DNA from: Phylloscopus collybita
Lineage: Eukaryota > Chordata > Aves > Passeriformes > Phylloscopidae
NCBI GenBank assembly: GCA_027886175.1
Contig: JAJNNQ010000008.1
Coordinates: forward strand, 3,193,501 to 3,257,500
Reading direction: 5' to 3'
DNA length: 64,000 nucleotides
Shown here: piece by piece, positions 1 through 10,993 of the stretch
Layout of the letters: each line of letters opens with the position of its first letter
How positions within the stretch are numbered: the first letter of the stretch is position 1
Made by a program: the position numbers and the translations under genes
The notes under the pieces: model-generated
The model's input: only the letters and a program-made list of their open reading frames with translations
What the model was told of the DNA's origin: nothing
The model's database searches: none

Positions 1-226
1 CAAGCAGCTCATCCTGCAGCCCAGCACCTCTAGAGCCTGTGCAGAGCCTTCAGGAGCTGCAATGGCCCTGTAGAAGTGCCCAGACAGTCACGTCCTCCCC
101 TCTTCCTGCTGGAAGATCTGGAGGTTACGCAGACCTGTCCCTGTCCTGTCCCCAGATGCAACAGATGAACTGAACCCGTGGCAGCCCAGGAGACAACACA
201 GCAGTAGGGAAGTTGCCAGGACTTAC

Positions 227-338
227 ACAATTGCTGGGGAAAAGCACTCCCTGGGAGTTGGGTAGAAACCCACGAGGTTGTTCAGCCGAAGAGCGCCCTT
301 CACGTAGTCGAAGCAGCACTCACGTGGAGAGTAAGGGG
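227..338 (-). CDS. CCL17: CCL17-like exon 2 (chemokine core)
   Basis: 112 bases, entering in phase 1 and leaving in phase 2, the standard chemokine exon 2 arrangement. Encodes the CC pair, the N-loop and beta-1, ending Ser-Pro-Ala-Ile before a split Val codon. Confidence 0.87.
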
Positions 339-773
339 CTGGAGAAAACAAAGAGGGATGGTGAATGCTGGCTCTGAGAGGCAGCCTGTCTTCAGGACCT
401 TCCCCCATGACAGGGCTGATGAACACAGCATCCCCCAAGCTCTGCAAATGCTGCCATGAGGAGCCCCAGGTGCCCTCCTCCTTCCTTCCCAGGCCAGAAG
501 GATGCTCCAGGTTATCACCCAGCCCTGCAGCAGCTCTGCCAAAGCCACCCAGCCCCAGGAGCAGTCTCCATCCTTCCCTGCACCCTGGGATGTGCTGCTC
601 TGCCCTAGCCAGGGGTTGCTTCTCCACACTGGGGTTTCCTTCCTGACCACCCCAATGGGACAGCCCCGAGTCCCAGCCAGCAGCAATGGCCCAGGAGGTG
701 CTTTACCTGCATCGGGGCATGGGGAGAGGGTGAGCAGCACCACCAGCAGCAGGGCTGTCCTTGCAGTGAGCAT
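227..773 (-). CDS. CCL17: CCL17-like CC chemokine, partial (exons 1-2 of probably 3)
   Basis: Secreted CC chemokine; the family attracts T cells through CCR4. Coding exons are 773-707 and 338-227 (minus). Exon 1 starts at an ATG in a strong Kozak setting (GCCACCATG) and encodes a 22-residue hydrophobic signal peptide, then donor G|GTAAAG (phase 1). Exon 2 joins in frame after TTTTCTCCAG and gives mature [19 protein letters not shown]..., with adjacent Cys30-Cys31 and a third Cys54 in PTPREC, and ends at GT|GTAAGT (phase 2). The last exon, with the fourth Cys and C-terminal helix, is not found in 1-226 and must lie beyond the left edge. The position directly downstream of CX3CL1 on the same strand matches human CX3CL1-CCL17, so CCL17 is preferred over CCL22; naming among CC chemokines is less certain than the family call. 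Confidence 0.85.
707..773 (-). CDS. CCL17: CCL17-like exon 1 (signal peptide)
   Basis: 67 coding bases: Met, a Leu/Val-rich core, then Ser-Pro-Cys-Pro-Asp-Ala. The donor follows the first base of codon 23. An in-frame ATG further upstream lacks the Kozak context and would bury the signal peptide, so the ATG at 773 is chosen. Confidence 0.85.
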
Positions 774-854
774 GGTGGCTCTGGGAGGGCTCTTCCTTGC
801 TGCTCTGCCTCTTTGAGGGAGCTCAACCCTAAACTCAGGCAAGGAGGTGCTGCA

Positions 855-861
855 ATTTATC
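855..861 (-). promoter_or_regulatory. possible TATA-like element of the CCL17-like gene
   Basis: On the minus strand this reads GATAAAT about 82-88 bases before the start codon, a spacing that would give a 5' UTR of roughly 50 bases. It is a weak match to TATAAA, proposed by position only. Confidence 0.25.
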
Positions 862-909
862 CTCTCCACTCTTCCCCAGTTATCCCTTTTTCAAATAATT
901 TGAACCAAA

Positions 910-918
910 TTCAAGGAA
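910..918. promoter_or_regulatory. palindromic STAT-type (GAS) motif upstream of CCL17-like gene
   Basis: TTCAAGGAA fits TTC-N3-GAA, the consensus bound by most STAT dimers, 137-145 bases before the start codon. Mammalian CCL17 is cytokine-induced through STAT6, which prefers N4 spacing, so this is only a candidate. Such 9-mers also occur by chance. Confidence 0.25.
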
Positions 919-2992
919 AAGCTACCGCTTCATTGCCTGTGGGGATTTTCCTGTCACATGGGATCATCAGGATTACAGACAGACAATATCTGAAAAGAAT
1001 AAATAAATTATGCCAGCTTCCGTGTTCACCCACACAGGGAAGATCATGAGGGAAGTGAAATCCTCCTGTCTGCAGATGTAAGCTCAAGAGCCCCTGGGCC
1101 TTCAGACAGGGGATTTGTAGCCATAGAACAGGCAAAGCTTGGTGTTCCATGCAAGGTCACTCAGCCCAGAGCCAACACAGCTATGCTGGAGGTATCTGGA
1201 TGGCTTGTGAAGCCTGGAAAGCATTAAACAGAAGCACAGTGACTGCTGCTGCCACCAGCCCTCTGTGGCTCTGAAGTTGGCAAACACTGGCAGAAATTGT
1301 ATCACATCATATCACACATGGAGAGGAACAGGAGCTTTCCACCAAAATCCCTGCTCATAACTGGGCAGTGAGGGGGGAAAAGAGAAGGGGGTGTAGTTGA
1401 GCCTTTCCTTGTGGACAGGGCTGGCTTAGCCCTGGCTTCAGGAGTCAGCATCACGCTGAGGGGAATGGATGCAAAACTGACTGTTGAATGTGTTTGGGTG
1501 TCTTTCCATCATCTTCCTCCCTCCACAGCCTTGAGCATCCCAGATGCTGCAGGGACCTGCTGAAAGGGGCCAGCCTCTCCGTGTTAACCTGGGGGAAAGT
1601 TCTCCCCCCTGTGCTGGGCTCCCCCTTCCTCAGACCTTCTGAAGGTCCAAGGAGCCCCTCTGTAGGTTCTTGTCAATCATGCTCAGCTCAGACACTTTTC
1701 TCACCTTTCCCTCTTTTTAACCTCTTTTTAACCAGACTCTAAGTGGATGCATGGAGCAGTGGGGTCCCATGCAGATGCCCTGGCACCTTGGTCCCCCCTC
1801 ACTCCCTGTGAACTACCCAAAGGGCCACCTCAAGCCCTTCTTCACAATGGCAACCCCTGGAGCAGGATATTGTGCCTGGAACAGTCATCCCTGGATGTCT
1901 TTTAAAATACTGGGGAGAAAAACCAACCAGAGAACTGCTGAGAACTGCTCTGGTCATGCTCAGTTCTTGCGAAGCCCAGCTTCATCAAACACATTTCCTG
2001 ATGATGGACACTTAAGATCCACTGCTCTGGATGGACCTCAAGAAGCTTCTGCAGAGCTTCTTTTTCTGTTTCTTTTTGTGGGAGAAGATCTGGCCTGGGA
2101 TGCTCCGCTTCCCTTTTCTCAGGATTTGAAGCCATGGCTGTGGAAGCCAGATGACTCACAACTCCCTGGAGACTTTCTGATGTTTCTTCTTTTTATAGTT
2201 TGGAAAGGGAAAGGTTGATGTGAAGGCATTAATTGTTAAGTGCTGGAAAGCCCCTCTGCAGGCCCAAGTTTTCCTTTAATTTGAATGGACTCTGAAGAAT
2301 GTGCTTATTTACATAAAAAAGGAACAGCATCCTTGTTATTATGCAAGAGGAGGAGGAGGGATGCTGAGGGGACACATCAGATGCAGCCTTTGCCAGCAAT
2401 GGTGCCAGTGAGGGGCAAAGGAGTTGGGCAGAACAGCCCCTGCTTGGTTTGGGGTCTCAGTGGGTGACTGAGCATTGACTGAGCATTCCCAGCTGTGCTG
2501 GAAAACACAACCACGGACATCGTGCACTTGGGAAGGCACTGCAAGAGCAGCTGGGCTGCCAGGGCAGGAGAAAGGAGGCATCACCCAGGGCCTGAAACTT
2601 GTCCCCAAGGAGGCAGTGGGAGGGTTTGGTGTAAGTTTTCTCTGTTTTCCTCTGTTCTACTCAGTTACTTTGAATCTTTTCTTGCATAGACCGAACTCTG
2701 CCCCTGAGGCAGCCCATGGAGCTCCAGCAGAAGCAGGGGAAGGTGTGTGGAGGGACACCCTTGGCACAAGGTCTTTCCCTGCACTGCCAGACACCAACAC
2801 CAGCAAAGCCAGGGAGCGTGTGCCACCCACAGCCCAGGGACTGAGCACCCAAAATCTCCAGGGGAGCAGCCCCAGAACAGCCCTGCTGGCGCCAGTATTT
2901 CCGAAATAATCGGAAATGATTTAATCCCGTCAGGCCTGGCTTGTGGCACCGCCCCCTCCTTCCTCGCCTGCCCTCTCCACAACTGAGAAACG

Positions 2993-3024
<32 letters not shown>

Positions 3025-3654
3025 GTGCTTTCTTAGAGTTTCGTTATCCCCCAAATGACCTTTGTGGCCTGGTGACTCAGCTGCAGGAAATTTTCATTGA
3101 CTTCTGCTTCTGTCTAGAAGGGTTCGGGGCTCTTGCTCCTGCCAGCTCCCCACTCCAGGCAACCCCCTGAGAACTGATTCTTTCATTGAGTTGCACTTCC
3201 CACCTTTCCAGCACCAGAGAGCAGCACACAAGGGCAGCCCAAGCCCTGGCTGGGGTGGGACAGGTCCTGTCTCAGCCCTTGTCCCCTCACCTCCTTGCAG
3301 AACAGCCTTGGAGTGTAACATTTGTTGTCTCTGAGCTGCTGTTTGGCCTTAGCTTTGCTTAAACAATGCAAAACCACAGCTGTTTGTTCTCTCTGTTGCC
3401 TTAGTAAGATGGGAACCACAAATCCCTGTGAGGAAATATATTTCCTGCAAAGAAATATCTGCAAATAAACATCTCCAAGATGAAAACCCTTAAAGGAGAT
3501 GGAGCAATAGCCTGGCCACATCCAGCTGTGCCAGCTTTGCCATCTCTTGGTGATGCTGGGATGCTTTCCACGTGAGTGCTCAATCAGAGGTGTTCATCTC
3601 TGCAGGGACCAGGCTTGGTAACTCAGCTCAAGGCTCAGACTCCTGAGGATGAAA
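919..3654. other. intergenic, CCL17-like to CX3CL1
   Basis: No exon with a recognisable product on either strand. Holds a 27-base A run at 2998-3024. Open frames here are short, lack splice or homology support, and follow base composition. Confidence 0.7.
2998..3024 (+). repeat. A27 homopolymer
   Basis: Uninterrupted run of 27 A. No processed cDNA or SINE is recognisable in the bases before it, so an origin as a retroposon tail is unproven. Confidence 0.9.
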
Positions 3655-3671
3655 GTTTTTAACATAAGGAC

Positions 3672-3677
3672 TTTATT
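3672..3677 (-). terminator. CX3CL1: distal CX3CL1 poly(A) signal AATAAA
   Basis: Minus-strand AATAAA in an AT-rich stretch, followed within about 25 bases by a T-rich region. Best candidate for the end of the long 3' UTR. Confidence 0.5.
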
Positions 3678-5428
3678 ACTTCTATAAAAATGTACAGCTC
3701 ATATCTCATGCACACACTCAATATACAAATGAACTGGAGCTTGTAACAGGCACTGTGCTCTACAGCAAGTGGTGCTTTCACCCCCAGCAATGGGTGACAC
3801 CCACAGGCTCCATCCTCCCTCCCTCCCAGAGTGCCCATTGAACAGGAACAGCAGTGTTTCCCTGTCCTGGGTTTCACCTGTCCCCTGTGAGGGTGCCAGC
3901 ACCCTGCCTGCAAACAGCCCAGGGACGGGGGAGAGGAGCAGGGAAAGCACGAGCACAGGGCCAGCCTGGAGAAGCAGCTCCTCCTGATGAGTTCCAGTGG
4001 GATCACAGCAGCTGGGAGATGGTGGGAGCTGTGGTGGAGCTGAAAGCAGTGTCCTTTCAAAGACTGGGGGCACTCCAAGTGATCTGACTGGTGCACATCC
4101 ATCTCCCCAGCCCTGCTCCAAGACAAGCACTTCACCTGCAGCAGACAAGTGTCCACTCAATTTGCTGAAGGTCTGGAGAGTGATCCAGCTCCCATGGACA
4201 TGCACAAGCCATCTAAGACCAGCAACAAAATAGACAAGGCACAGTGCTTTCCAGTGCTGCCAAAAAGGTCTTGATTCCAAGCAGCTCAGACAGGACATTA
4301 CATACATTCAGAAAGCTATAAAACTTTTTTTACAAAAATAACATTTCTAGTGTTTCATATAAAAATAATGCCACAGTACATTGCCTCACGAGTTCCAGCT
4401 GTGCCCAAGTGGGGTGCATGGGGAGGTGGCACTGGCAGAGCCAGATTTACCCTCTAGGAAAACCAACCCCAACCAGAGTCCCACAGCTGAGCTGCTGCTC
4501 AAGGAAGGATTTCATTCCAAATTAGTCATTGCAATTAATCTGATTGCATCCCATAACTTGCAAAGGCCGAGATGAACCTCTCCAGACAACAAAATGCAGA
4601 AGTAAGGGATGTGTGATGGCAGAAAGCAAACACAGCTGTAGCCTGTCCTCTCCCCCTGCAGGGCTGGATGGATGCCCTAAGGTGCAATCTGACAGATCTA
4701 AGAGGCCACATTCCCTGAGCTCTGCTTTAAGGCTGGCCCATCATTTCTGATGATCCTGCTTATTATGTTTTTCCTTTCATTTTCTGCATGCACATTTGTA
4801 CTTAGGGATCTGATCCACTGAGGCTGGCTAGGATCTGACCCTTGATATCCATCTACTTAAAAAAGATCGTATCATGAAGACCTTTGCACTCTCCATCAGA
4901 ATCCATCCAGGAGTTAAAGTTTAATAAGGGCTTTCAGGACTTGACCACAGACAAAACATGAGGCTTATGTACAGCAATGTCAGGATGTGTAAAAATCAAA
5001 ATCAGTCCAGGGTTAAAAAAAGCCTGGTTCTGTTACAGTGCTTTCATAGCCTGGTGATCAGTGCTATCCAAAATGGAAAAAACTAAAATGTGGCTGAATT
5101 ATAGGTCCATGAACAGGCATTCTGTGCTTTTTTTGTTGTTGTTGTTGTGTTGATCAGCATATGTGCTTATTTCTAGAGAGAAAATGGGATCGAAAGGATG
5201 TTATGTCTGCTGTGGTAGAGTAATTCCTGCATGACTACATCCACAATTGCCTTTAGCTCCACATTTCCTGGGTTTTGTGCTTGCAGAGAACAGCAAAAAT
5301 GATAACACAGGAATAGCAGAATTATTGTGTGACTTCTTGTTTTCTCCCATTTGTGAAAATTCATCAGCATTATCCTGCCCTGGTGCTGGATGCAGCTGGA
5401 CACAAGGTACACCAGCTGGCAGAAGGGG

Positions 5429-5434
5429 TTTATT
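5429..5434 (-). terminator. CX3CL1: proximal alternative poly(A) signal AATAAA
   Basis: Minus-strand AATAAA about 760 bases after the stop; use would give a much shorter 3' UTR. Confidence 0.3.
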
Positions 5435-6040
5435 GCATTGATTTGCTGAGAACCAGCTCTCAGGATTCATTTGCAAGAAAAAATACCCATGGTTGCTAAA
5501 AGGAAGGGCCCGATTTCAAGGAGGAGATAGACTGTGAGTTGCCAGCTTTTCTGAATTTAAGATCTGTAGCACCTGACCATCAGTCCCCTGATCAGATGTA
5601 GTGTTGGTCAACTGTTTCTGAAAAGCTGGGCTATTCCTCCAGCAAGAGAAAATGATGAGTAAATTCAATCAGCCCAAGGAGAGCCAGCACCCAGCTGGCC
5701 ACCAGCTTCAGTCTTGGTCTGACAGAGCAGAGACCTGAAGTGCAAAGAAAGAAGCAGCAGAGAGTTTAAGTGCAAATTGTGTGGGTTTGGTGTTAAGATT
5801 GCTCAAGGTGGCTGAGCCCAAGTCCAACAGTGGGGGTGGGTGAGTGGCTTCTTGCCCAGGCCATGATGAACCACAGAAAAAATCCCAACAGTGACTCGGA
5901 AAATCACATCACCAGGAAAAGAGCCACCAACTGCAATAGAAGAGCCACAGTGCCAGTAGAAAAGAAGTGTCTCCCTTATTTCCAAAACACTGTGATTGGT
6001 CAATGATGAATGAGATATATTGTTGGGCATACTGCTCTAC

Positions 6041-6066
6041 AAAAAAAAAAAAAAAAAAAAAAAAAA
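6041..6066 (+). repeat. A26 homopolymer in CX3CL1 3' UTR
   Basis: Run of 26 A on the plus strand, so a U26 tract in CX3CL1 mRNA about 125 bases after the stop codon. Length is likely polymorphic. Confidence 0.9.
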
Positions 6067-6189
6067 TCAGTTTTCTCTGTGATTTTTATTCCTTGGCTTG
6101 CTTCCTACTGGTCACCAGCTCAGCATGAACAGCTTTTCTGCAGCAACATACATACAGCTGAGGCCAGAAATGTCCATGCCATGAAGCAT

Positions 6190-7252
6190 TCATATTACCT
6201 CCATTGGATAGACATTGTCTTGATGTCCTGCCTGCTGGTAGAGCAAGCCCTGTACCATTTCTCTTGATGTTTCTTCTGGTTTGACTCCAAATTTCAGATA
6301 CACCCACACAAGAACAACACTGCTAACCATCAGGCCACATACCACAGAAACTGGGATGACAAAGTGCATTTGAGACTTTGACAAGAAGCTGGGCAGAGGC
6401 AGATTTTTTGGCCTGACTGTGATCATCTGCACTCTGGCTTGGCCTGTGAATGCCTGGTGAGTAAAAACTACTGCATCTGAAGGCTCTTGCTTCCCTACAG
6501 TTGTAGTACCAAACACATTTGCAGAGGGACCAGCAACCCTGTTGGTATGGACAGAAGCAGCTTTGTCCGTGGCAGTGGTGGAGCTTAGAGCAGAAATGGT
6601 AGTCTGTGGTGCTGTCTCTGTGACTGTTGTGGTGTTCATACTGTCCCAGATGGAGGGCAGATCTGACCCAGAGCTGCTGGAAGCAGTGTCTGGTGTGTTG
6701 GCTCTGGCACTTGTAGGGTCCAGGGATCCATTTGTAGAAAGTGCAGGTTGGTTTGATCCTTTAGCAGCAGCCATCAGGTCTGAATTTGAGTTAGGAGAAG
6801 CTGTACCTTCTCCAGTGGGGCGTGGGGTGGGCTGGCTGGAGCCCACACTTGCTGCAACAGGAGAATTTGAGGACTCTCTCTTTGCTTCTGGAGTGACCTC
6901 AGAGTGCACAGCCTCTTCCTGTATCATGAGGGTGGATCCTGCAGGGAGCTGGGTAGGGTCCTGCCTGCCCCGTGGGGACTTGCTGGACACCTCTGTCCTG
7001 GCAGCAGGAGCATGAATTCTCTCCCTAGCTGTTGTTCCAGTCTCTTGGAAGAAACCAGTTGGAGCAGTGGCTTGAGATGGAGCCACTTCTGGAAGACCAA
7101 CATGTCTCTCAAGAATACCGGGCTCTTCTGCTGAGGTGACATCACGTGGTGGCACCACTGTGGCCTTTTTCCTGTCCAGTTTGTCTTTGATCTTCTGCAC
7201 CCAATCTTCCTTTGAATCTGCACAAATGTCCTTGAACTTCAGAGTCGTAAAT
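6190..7252 (-). CDS. CX3CL1: CX3CL1 exon 3 (chemokine C-terminus, stalk, TM, tail)
   Basis: 1,063 bases after acceptor ATTTTCAG. Begins by completing Ile62, then FTTLKFKDICADSKEDWV with Cys72 and the helix start. It then encodes the whole stalk, membrane span and tail, ending ...YPMEVI-stop. Stalk, membrane span and tail in one exon is the fractalkine arrangement. Confidence 0.94.
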
Positions 7253-10200
7253 CTGAAAATAAAAAGGGATTACTCACTGGATAAGGAAAACACTGGTTCG
7301 GGTGATCAGAGCTGTGGGAAAGGTGTGTAGATAACAAACTCCAAGTATTGTCTGCATGACTCAGGAAGGGCAGGTGCCTCTGATATCAGACTGAATGAGC
7401 AGCAGCTGAATATGACTCATGAAGGGTTTTTCCCTAAGAAGTTTTCACTTTCAAAAGCATTGTCCTGCTTGGAGACAGCTTTTCCCTCCTGTACTCAGGG
7501 CAGAAAGCTCCACAGGCACCTGCTGCCCCGGGGCACACATGGGTGAAAGCAAAACCCTCTGATTTACTGGGTGATGCGAGACTTTCCAAAGTCAATCCAG
7601 CAGCTTCACTTTGGAGCCACCCCCTGGGCTGCAATAAAATGGTGTCAGTGGTGCATTAACTTCAGCATAAGCAGAGAACAATTATCCCAGAGAAAAGAAA
7701 TGGAGCTTTTCTCATTTCCAGACAAGCTCACAGGTCTGAATCTGTCTCCAGCCAAAATATCTGCTTTCAGAGAAACACATCAGCTCTCTCCCCGCGTCAT
7801 TCCTCTGCCCTGTCCTGCCAAGGATGTCCCTCAGTCCCTTTCCCCATCCATTTAACCCTGATCCCACTGGGAAGTGGGGCAGCACTTACATGGTGCCTTG
7901 TTTTTTGCAGCTGGGTTCAGTCAAGCGGTAGCTCCTGATCTGCTTCTCCGCTAACGGCCTTGTAAAACCTGGGCACTCCATTGAACACCTGGAAGACGCT
8001 TTAGGCTGCCCTGAAATAAAAATTCCACCTCATTAAGTGCTGGCTTTTTATCTGGGTTTCTCAAAACCAGCACTGTCTCTTTTCCCCCTTCTCCAGGGAA
8101 GAGTCCGAAGCTTGCCACAAAAGTTTCCAATCCCTGCTGAACTGAGATGAAGACAGATCCTGATGAAGACAAAGCTAAATTTGCTAGTAATAAGATACCC
8201 AGAAAACTGAGAAAAGAAAAAAAAAAAAAAAAAAAAAAAAAGAAAAGAAAAAAAGAAAAAAAAACACTGTGAAAATTGTGGGCTTTCGGGACAGCAGTTC
8301 AGCTTGTCCTGTAAGATGTGCAAGACCTACAGGTCCTTTCTCCTTTGGGTACCAGGAGGACTGGTCTCTGCACAATGCCGAGAAAATACATTTCTTCATC
8401 CCTCAAAGACCTGCTGCAACCCTCACTAGAGTGCTCTTGGTGCAGGAGATGCAGACTAGTGGGGAGGGTGCTCTGCTCTCTCCTTATCTTTTCCTCCTGT
8501 GGGATTTCCCCTCCAGGTGTGCATCCTGCCTCTCTGCTTGCTGGTACACACGCCACCTGGGCTCAGAGAAAGGGTGCAGAGAAAGAACCCTTTGGTGAAT
8601 GATGCTTCACTCCCACAGGTATCTCAGCAGCCCAGCTTCCCAAACACATCTTCTCAAACTCCACCAGAAAATATGGTTTTCAGTTTGCAAAGTGTAAAAA
8701 TAAAACCCCCTTGACCCCCTCAAGGGGCACGGCCAGTCACACCACTGGGGACCATTCATGCCTGCATCTACCTCCAGCCTCCACAACAGGCACTTGCACA
8801 ACACATCCTGCCAGCTTGTTCCTGACATCCCTCGGGACAAGATTTACAAAAACAATCTCTGATTTATCTGGGGCCTCTGTGAAGAAAGGAACTGGTATCT
8901 GGTTTCAATCAGGCTGTCTCTTACAAAATGTTGCCTCTGATTCCCAAGTGAATGTGGCAAATTTTATACAGTTCAGTTAGGAATGATCCAGGTACCAGGT
9001 ACAAGAATGAGCATCAATACAGGAACACTCTGAATCATTTGAATAATTTACTGGGGAAAACCCTGGTTGCAAAGAAATCCCAAGAAAAACTCTCCTACAG
9101 CCCCTCTACAGAAGCCCATTTCCATCTCTAGGTCAAGTCAAGTTAAAGCAAAACCCTTTTTTCACACAATAATATCTTCCGTGGCACTTTAGGGTGAAGA
9201 ATTCCCTGCTCAGGGGCAGCTGACTTGCCAATTAACTCCAACTAGCCAGAGTATATTCTGCTGGTGTCCTCCACTTTCGAGAGCACAGTTCAACAAAACA
9301 GGCACAGTGACAAGAGGGCCACACCATGTCTTGGGGTAGCCAGGGACGTGCATGGTGGGGAGAAGTCCCTGACTGCTCCCAAAGGCCCTGTTCCTTTGAG
9401 AACCCAGAACGGATTTCACGATTATAGGCACCGATGCAAATGATTTCCATCTGGCTGAACCCTTGGTAGGTTTTTCCCAGAGAGGAGGAGCTTGGGAAGC
9501 ACCTTCCAACAGAAGAATGCCACAGGCAGCATGGAGCCTCCTCCTGGGGCACACAACCCCGCTTCTCTGAGCTGCATCTGAGTTTCTGCCAAAGGGATCT
9601 GGGAGTTTCACTGCTCTCAAGAGCCATTGGCACCTGCTTTTCAGCACAGTTCCTCAAAAGACCCAGGGAGCTCCACCAGCCTTTTAGCAGAGCCAGCCGT
9701 ATGTCCTCACTGTGGGGGAAATGGATGCTTGGCCATGGGTGAGCAGAGCCAGGCAGCGCCAAGCCGGCAGCGGGTTCCCAGGGCAGGGTGAGCTGCCTGG
9801 TGTCCCTGCTGTCCCCTTTTCTCGGGCCAGCCCTGGAGAACCTGCCCGGAGGTGTGAGGAGGGAGGAGCTCCATCCCCAGCTGCCCGTGCTGTCCTCACT
9901 CCTCCCGTCTGGCGGCAGCAGGAGACAGATCTCAGGTGCTCCTTGCCATCTCCCTTCCCATCGTGAGAACAGATCCCCCCTCGGTTCTGGGCAAAGTCCA
10001 GCCTTGCCTGCGGTGCTGAGAGCCTGTGCCAGCCCAGCAGGACCCGGCTGAAGGGCTGCCCTGGGCAGCGACCGCTGACCTGCGCCACGGGCCCCGGCAG
10101 AGCCAGCCCAGCACGGCCTGGTGCTCTGACCCCGCTCAGCGCCACCCGGAGCTGGCAGAGATCTTTATCCAGAGAAGAGGAGAGCGTTTCCCACTTGCAC

Positions 10201-10747
10201 ACTCACACACACACACAGACACACACACACACACACACACAGTGGCGGACAAACCCCCGCCTCACAGTGATGGCGGCACCGGCACCCTCAGGACAGGGTG
10301 TAGTCCCCTCAGACACGCACCCTTGGCCAGGTTGCAGTCTTCCTGCCATGTCCCCAGGGACATGTAAAAAGGGGAAGAAGATGCTTTTCTCCTGACACAG
10401 GTTATCAGGAAGTCTCTCCGACACTCTCCCGATCTGCCCTCAGGCGTGACAAAAGCCCTCACGGGGCTGCTCGGATGTCACTGCTGCAGGCATTGCGGCC
10501 ATCGGCTTCCCCCCGCCACCGCTTCCCAAACCCGGCCTGATCCCGCTAGGAGACCTCCTGCATCCCACAGAGGTCCCGACAGCCTGATGCAGAGGCTATC
10601 CCTTCCCCCTTCCCCGGCCCCATGCCCTCTGAAGCTGGCTGTTCCCCAGGGAGGGCGGCAGGGCAGGCGGAGCGGAGGCTCACCTGCAGCCAGGGTCAGC
10701 AGGGCCCACAGCGGCGGCAGCAGGATCTGCAGACAGGCAGCCCTCAT
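6190..10747 (-). CDS. CX3CL1: CX3CL1 (fractalkine), complete coding region
   Basis: Membrane-anchored and sheddable chemokine; ligand of CX3CR1, mediating adhesion and migration of monocytes, NK and T cells and microglia. Coding exons 10747-10684, 8010-7890 and 7252-6190 (minus) sum to 1,248 bases, 415 residues plus stop (human 397). Residues 1-21 are a signal peptide. The chemokine domain (about 22-92) has the defining CX3C motif Cys30-Ser-Met-Glu-Cys34, plus Cys56 and Cys72. Residues about 95-355 form a Ser/Thr/Pro-rich mucin-like stalk with many O-glycosylation candidates. One transmembrane helix lies at about 358-381 (VIPVSVVCGLMVSSVVLVWV) and a 34-residue cytoplasmic tail contains GLLYQQ, aligning with GLRYIP in human. 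Intron phases (1, then 2) equal those of the neighbouring CC chemokine. The start codon has A at -3. All splice junctions are canonical and the frame is open. Confidence 0.95.
7890..8010 (-). CDS. CX3CL1: CX3CL1 exon 2 (CX3C motif)
   Basis: 121 bases between acceptor TTTATTTCAG and donor AT|GTAAGT. Reads GQPKASSRCSMECPGF..., where exactly three residues separate the first two cysteines, distinguishing it from CC and CXC chemokines. Confidence 0.95.
8211..8264 (+). repeat. A-rich low-complexity tract in CX3CL1 intron 1
   Basis: Nearly pure A with scattered G (GAAAAG interruptions), about 200 bases upstream of exon 2 on the gene's strand, where it reads as a pyrimidine tract. Confidence 0.85.
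10199..10241 (+). repeat. (CA)n microsatellite in CX3CL1 intron 1
   Basis: About 20 CA units with two interruptions (TC near the start, AGAC inside). Expected to vary in length between individuals. Confidence 0.9.
10684..10747 (-). CDS. CX3CL1: CX3CL1 exon 1 (signal peptide)
   Basis: 64 bases: MRAACLQILLPPLWALLTLA then Ala and the first base of a Gly codon, donor GCAG|GTGAGC (phase 1). A typical Leu-rich secretion signal; joining to exon 2 keeps the frame. It lies 2.7 kb upstream of exon 2, so the link rests on phase, strand and signal-peptide character. Confidence 0.88.
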
Positions 10748-10983
10748 GCTCCCGTGCTGGCAGGAGGAGAGGCAGGCAGGGAGGGATTACCGGCAGTATT
10801 TCCCACTCCCGGCTGCTTATTGCATCCTCGGGAACGACACAGATGCTGCCGCTCATTCCAGGATCGTGATCGAGACAGAGCTTCAGTTGTTATTCAGCTC
10901 CTCACACGTGTCCAGGGTGACGACAGGAGGGGGAGGGAAGAGAAGGAGAGGGGAGGGAATAGCTGTGGAGCGGGATGGCTCCT

Positions 10984-10993
10984 GGAATTCCCC
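10984..10993. promoter_or_regulatory. CX3CL1: consensus NF-kappaB site upstream of CX3CL1
   Basis: Minus strand reads GGGGAATTCC, a perfect fit to GGGRNNYYCC, 237-246 bases before the CX3CL1 start codon. Human CX3CL1 is known to be induced by TNF and IL-1 through NF-kappaB, so position and identity agree. A second, poorer match (GGGAAATACT, minus) is at 10795-10804. Occupancy cannot be judged from sequence. Confidence 0.5.

Larger units (their letters stand above)
3655..6189 (-). other. CX3CL1: CX3CL1 3' untranslated region (inferred)
   Basis: About 2.5 kb follow the CX3CL1 stop codon before the most distal convincing poly(A) signal. No other coding exon is visible. Minus-strand AATAAA occurs at 6085-6090, 5429-5434 and 3672-3677, so shorter forms are possible. 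A 26-base A run (T run in the transcript) lies at 6041-6066. The true end needs transcript data. Confidence 0.55.

Noticed and set aside
6542..7015. 157-codon plus-strand frame opposite CX3CL1 exon 3
   Set aside because: Shadow of the Ser/Thr-rich stalk coding strand.
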